A stretch of 17,362 nucleotides of DNA from an uncultured Comamonadaceae bacterium (GTDB lineage Bacteria; Pseudomonadota; Gammaproteobacteria; Burkholderiales; Burkholderiaceae_C), in the NCBI GenBank assembly GCA_937893415.1, contig CALBWZ010000367.1, forward strand, positions 1 through 17,362. The letters are read 5' to 3'. The position numbers were made by a program, and so were the translations under genes. The notes beneath the pieces were generated by a model. It was not told where the DNA came from. It ran no database searches and saw only the letters and a program-made list of their open reading frames with translations. Below are positions 14,465 to 17,362 of this stretch, in pieces (within the stretch, counting starts at the first letter, position 1; the number at the start of each line of letters is the position of its first letter).

Positions 14465-17362
14465 ATGCAAGCCACCACTTCAATTCCAAACATTCGCTTG
14501 CGCATTGTGCGCAAGGTGCTGAAGTGGCTATTGATTGCCTTGCTTGCAGCGTGGACGGCGGTGGCCAGCGTTTATTTGCTGATCCATGCGGTCATTGTGC
14601 CGCGAATCGACATATGGCGTTCGGACATTGCCCTGCAGTTGAGTCTGGCGTTGGACGCGCCCGTTCAAATTGCCAGCCTGTCTGCTAAAGCCAACAACTG
14701 GACTTCTTATTTTGAGGCGCGTGATGTGCTGGTGGGTGCTGACGCCCAGCGACCAGATGTGTTCATTCCCAAGTTACAACTTAGCCTCAGCATGCGTGGT
14801 TTGTGGCGCTTGGAGTTTGACCAACTGCGCATGACCTCTCCCAGCGTGCGTGTGTTGCGCGATGCGAGCGGCGCATGGCGTGTGGCAGGCATGGTGGTGT
14901 CACAGCCCTCATCGGGCGACACGCCAGGCTGGCTAGACTGGGTGTTCAAGCAGCCTGAGCTGGTGATCGAAGATGCCACCTTGGAAATCCAAGACCACGC
15001 TGGCTTCGCATCATCATCAACATCGAAGGTGGACGTGACCACAACGGCATCCTCCGCATGGCTTATCAGGCATGTAGACGCGGTCTTGCGCAGCGGCGCT
15101 CGCAGCCACGAGGTGCGTGTAGATTTCACACCTCCTCCAGAGCTGGGCCAGCGCGTGTCCCTACAAGCCGAGTTCGACTCGCCACTCTTCAGCACGCAGG
15201 CCGCGAACTGGCGCGACTGGGAGGGCTTGGCATATGCCCAGTGGCCGCAGCTAGATGGTGCCGCTGTGCAGGGCGTGTTGACACGCCTATGGCCGCAAGC
15301 CTCTGAGGTCATGGCAATCCAAACAGCCAATATGGCTTGGCGCGGCTGGCTCGAGTGGGGCCGTGGTGCACAGCTCAAAACATTGACCAGTGACGTGGCG
15401 CTGACCGAGGTGGACGTTGTATGGCGACAGCCAGCCTCACCAGCACTTCAGCCGTTGCTGTTTAAACGCTTGCAAGCGCGTTTGACCTTGGATGGTGGCG
15501 ACGACCCGGGGGCGGCGCAGCAATGGCAGTTGGCTGTGAAGGATATGTCGTTTGAGACCGTGCAAGGTGTGCAGTGGGACGGAGCGCAGTTAGACCTGTC
15601 TTGGCCTAAGTTGGCCACTGGTTTAACCACGCAAGGACAAGTGCGTTTGGCGCGCATAGATTTAGACGTGTTGCGCCAACTTGCACCCAGTTTGCCCATG
15701 CCTGAGCTGGTGCGCAACCACTTAAACAGCTGGCAACCCACGGGTTATATCAACGGCATGCAAGCCGATTGGCGCGGTGCCACAGGTGAGGCTGTGTCGT
15801 GGCACACCAGCGGCCAAGCCACCGAGTTGGGTTGGGCTCCCGGACGTTTGCCAAGCAAGCCATTGCCCGGCGACACAGCACGGCCTGGCGTACAAGGCTT
15901 GTCGCTGACTTGGGACAGCACGCGTTTGGGTGGCACTGCACAAGCGTCGTTGACGCAAGGCAGCCTCGTCTTGCCCGGTATCTGGCGTGAGCCAGAAATA
16001 GCCATATCTGGCCTAGCAGCAAGCTTGTCATGGGCCGCGCCTGGTCAAGCGTTGCAGCAAGAGACGCAACAAGGTGGCGAGTTGCCAGAAGCCTTGCAAG
16101 ACAGGTGGCGCGTGGCCTTTGAGAATGTTCAAATTGACACACCGCATGGCCGGGTTAGTGGCGCAGGTCTGTGGGCAGCCACTGGTTTGGAGACCCAGCG
16201 CGAAGCGACTAGCAGCGCTGGTTTTTTGAAGCTCGATGCTGCGGTTAACCACCTGCCCGCCACACAATTGGCGCGTTACTTACCCAGCAGTATGAACACG
16301 CAGGCGCTGTCTTTTTTAAGCACCAGCGTGCAAGGTGGGCAACTCAATGACGTCACAGTGCGTATCAATGGCGAGCTGGACAACGCATTGTGGCAAGGTG
16401 GTGCAGCGCGGTTTGCCGTGTCTGCCAACGCCGCCGATGTAGCACTTGATTACGCAGCCGACTGGGGCAGTGACCAGCGGTGGCCGGCGCTAGATAAGCT
16501 GTCGGGGCATGTCGTCATGAATGGCCTAGATATTGATATCACCAAGATCACAGGTCGCCTGCGCGATGCGCCGGGCGTGGTGGTAAGTGACGCCGTGGTG
16601 GGTATTCGTGCCTTAGACAGCAGCGGACAACTGACCGTGGACGTTACGGCGGCTGGCCCACTGCCAGTTTGGTTGGCACAACTCAACACAACGCCTGTTG
16701 CGCGCTGGAGCGACGGCTTGATACAAGACTGGCAAGGCAGCGGTGATGCCAGTCTTAGTCTGCGTATTGCTGCTCCGCTGGATCAGCCTGAGCAAGTGCA
16801 GGTAACAGGCAATTTAAATTTATCAGGCAACAGCTTGCAGTTGTGGCCAGGCGTGCCAGCGTTGCAACAGGCAACGGCACGTGTGCAGTTTTCAAACGAC
16901 AGTGTTGAGGTCATTCAAGCGCGCGGGCAATGGCTGGGCAGCCCGGTGTCTGGTAGTTTGCGTTGGCAAGCCGCAGCCAGCTCTGACCAGTCTGATGGGT
17001 TGAGCGCCAACGTGCGCGGCACGTTAAACGCCACTGCCTTGGCGCGCACGCCGTCCTTGGGCACTGTGGCCAAGTTGGCGCAATACGCCAGCGGCAGCAC
17101 AACTTTTGAGGCGACTGCTGTTAGCGATGGGCAGGGCTTGTCGTGGCAGCTGAAGGCGCCACTGACCAACATGCGTTTGGACTTGCCCCAGCCAATCAAC
17201 AAACCAGCTGGGGTGTCGTGGCCATTGAGTGTCGCGCTCTCGCCAGCGCCAGCCAATCAGCGCAGCCCAGGCATGGCCAGCGCGCAAGACATTGTGTTGC
17301 GTGTGGGGCCAGACGGCGCGCCAGTGGTACACGCACAATTTGTACGCGAGTTCACACAAAGC
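14465..17362 (+). CDS. yhdP: YhdP/AsmA-like inner-membrane protein (TIGR02099 type), 3' end cut by the window edge
   Basis: The ATG at 14465 opens a frame that stays open for 966 codons to the window edge (E. coli YhdP has about 1266). A single transmembrane helix at about residues 19-45 (KWLLIALLAAWTAVASVYLL) follows a basic start. The long periplasmic part has repeating beta-strand blocks typical of the AsmA/DUF3971 family: VQIASLSAKANNWTSYF, DVFIPKLQLSLSMRGL, LRQLAPSLPMP, NGMQADWRG and ATQLARYLPSSM. In E. coli YhdP, TamB and YdbH form hydrophobic bridges that carry phospholipids from inner to outer membrane. The start codon is only 11 bases from the divergent glnE start. A lipid-transport gene close to a lipid-modifying cluster may be coincidence, since glnE-yhdP adjacency is common in Burkholderiales. 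Confidence 0.9.
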   Translation, partial: MQATTSIPNIRLRIVRKVLKWLLIALLAAWTAVASVYLLIHAVIVPRIDIWRSDIALQLSLALDAPVQIASLSAKANNWTSYFEARDVLVGADAQRPDVFIPKLQLSLSMRGLWRLEFDQLRMTSPSVRVLRDASGAWRVAGMVVSQPSSGDTPGWLDWVFKQPELVIEDATLEIQDHAGFASSSTSKVDVTTTASSAWLIRHVDAVLRSGARSHEVRVDFTPPPELGQRVSLQAEFDSPLFSTQAANWRDWEGLAYAQWPQLDGAAVQGVLTRLWPQASEVMAIQTANMAWRGWLEWGRGAQLKTLTSDVALTEVDVVWRQPASPALQPLLFKRLQARLTLDGGDDPGAAQQWQLAVKDMSFETVQGVQWDGAQLDLSWPKLATGLTTQGQVRLARIDLDVLRQLAPSLPMPELVRNHLNSWQPTGYINGMQADWRGATGEAVSWHTSGQATELGWAPGRLPSKPLPGDTARPGVQGLSLTWDSTRLGGTAQASLTQGSLVLPGIWREPEIAISGLAASLSWAAPGQALQQETQQGGELPEALQDRWRVAFENVQIDTPHGRVSGAGLWAATGLETQREATSSAGFLKLDAAVNHLPATQLARYLPSSMNTQALSFLSTSVQGGQLNDVTVRINGELDNALWQGGAARFAVSANAADVALDYAADWGSDQRWPALDKLSGHVVMNGLDIDITKITGRLRDAPGVVVSDAVVGIRALDSSGQLTVDVTAAGPLPVWLAQLNTTPVARWSDGLIQDWQGSGDASLSLRIAAPLDQPEQVQVTGNLNLSGNSLQLWPGVPALQQATARVQFSNDSVEVIQARGQWLGSPVSGSLRWQAAASSDQSDGLSANVRGTLNATALARTPSLGTVAKLAQYASGSTTFEATAVSDGQGLSWQLKAPLTNMRLDLPQPINKPAGVSWPLSVALSPAPANQRSPGMASAQDIVLRVGPDGAPVVHAQFVREFTQS

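Noticed and set aside
14454..14489. Upstream start of glnE at 14489
   Set aside because: It would overlap the divergent yhdP start, and the added residues are not typical of GlnE.
14707..15378. Minus-strand open frame of 223 codons
   Set aside because: It lies opposite the confirmed yhdP frame and its translation shows no domain-like pattern; it is a by-product of the codon bias of yhdP.

Overview
The window looks like chromosomal DNA of a betaproteobacterium, most likely order Burkholderiales and perhaps Comamonadaceae-like. The grounds are a moderate GC content (my rough impression), the purB/GST pair, and glnE directly divergent from a yhdP/AsmA-like gene, an arrangement I associate with that order. 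All genes read as intact; purB (left) and yhdP (right) are cut only by the window edges. I see no insertion sequence, tRNA, rRNA, CRISPR array or phage gene.

Layout. 1-1344 (-): purB. 1472-2092 (+): a glutathione S-transferase. 2104-9537 (-): one tightly packed eight-gene operon, read right to left: FAD-binding amine-oxidase-like protein (COG2907), DUF1365, Cfa-family SAM methyltransferase, exported chalcone-isomerase-like protein, GPH/MelB-type MFS carrier, DUF3833 lipoprotein, SDR and NTF2/SnoaL-like protein. Neighbouring genes overlap (four by exactly 4 bases) or are 2 bases apart. 9673-10605 (+): a divergent MerR-type regulator with a cobalamin-binding domain (LitR/CarH family). 10725-11561 (+): a ferritin-like diiron protein of the acyl-ACP desaturase type. 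11697-14453 (-): glnE. 14465-17362 (+): yhdP, open at the right edge.

How the genes may work together. The centre of interest is 2104-11561. The COG2907-DUF1365-Cfa set with SDR, DUF3833 and CHI-like genes is a recurring proteobacterial membrane-lipid cluster. In other bacteria it is often tied to the sigma-E/ChrR singlet-oxygen response, and related enzymes (UfaM, UfaD, UfaO) make methylated furan fatty acids on phospholipid chains. Here no ECF sigma factor or ChrR is visible. A regulator with the cobalamin signatures W-x9-EH and E-x-H-x2-G sits head to head with the operon instead. The 135-base gap between them holds several small dyads, including two with identical arms (TGTC-N3-GACA). The methyltransferase lacks two of the four residues that hold bicarbonate in E. 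coli Cfa, as judged from memory. This fits an enzyme that methylates an acyl chain without closing a cyclopropane. A diiron oxygenase/desaturase-like gene lies just beyond the regulator. The inferred whole is a light- and B12-controlled module that modifies membrane fatty acids for protection against photo-oxidation. The sequence shows the parts; the function is inference.
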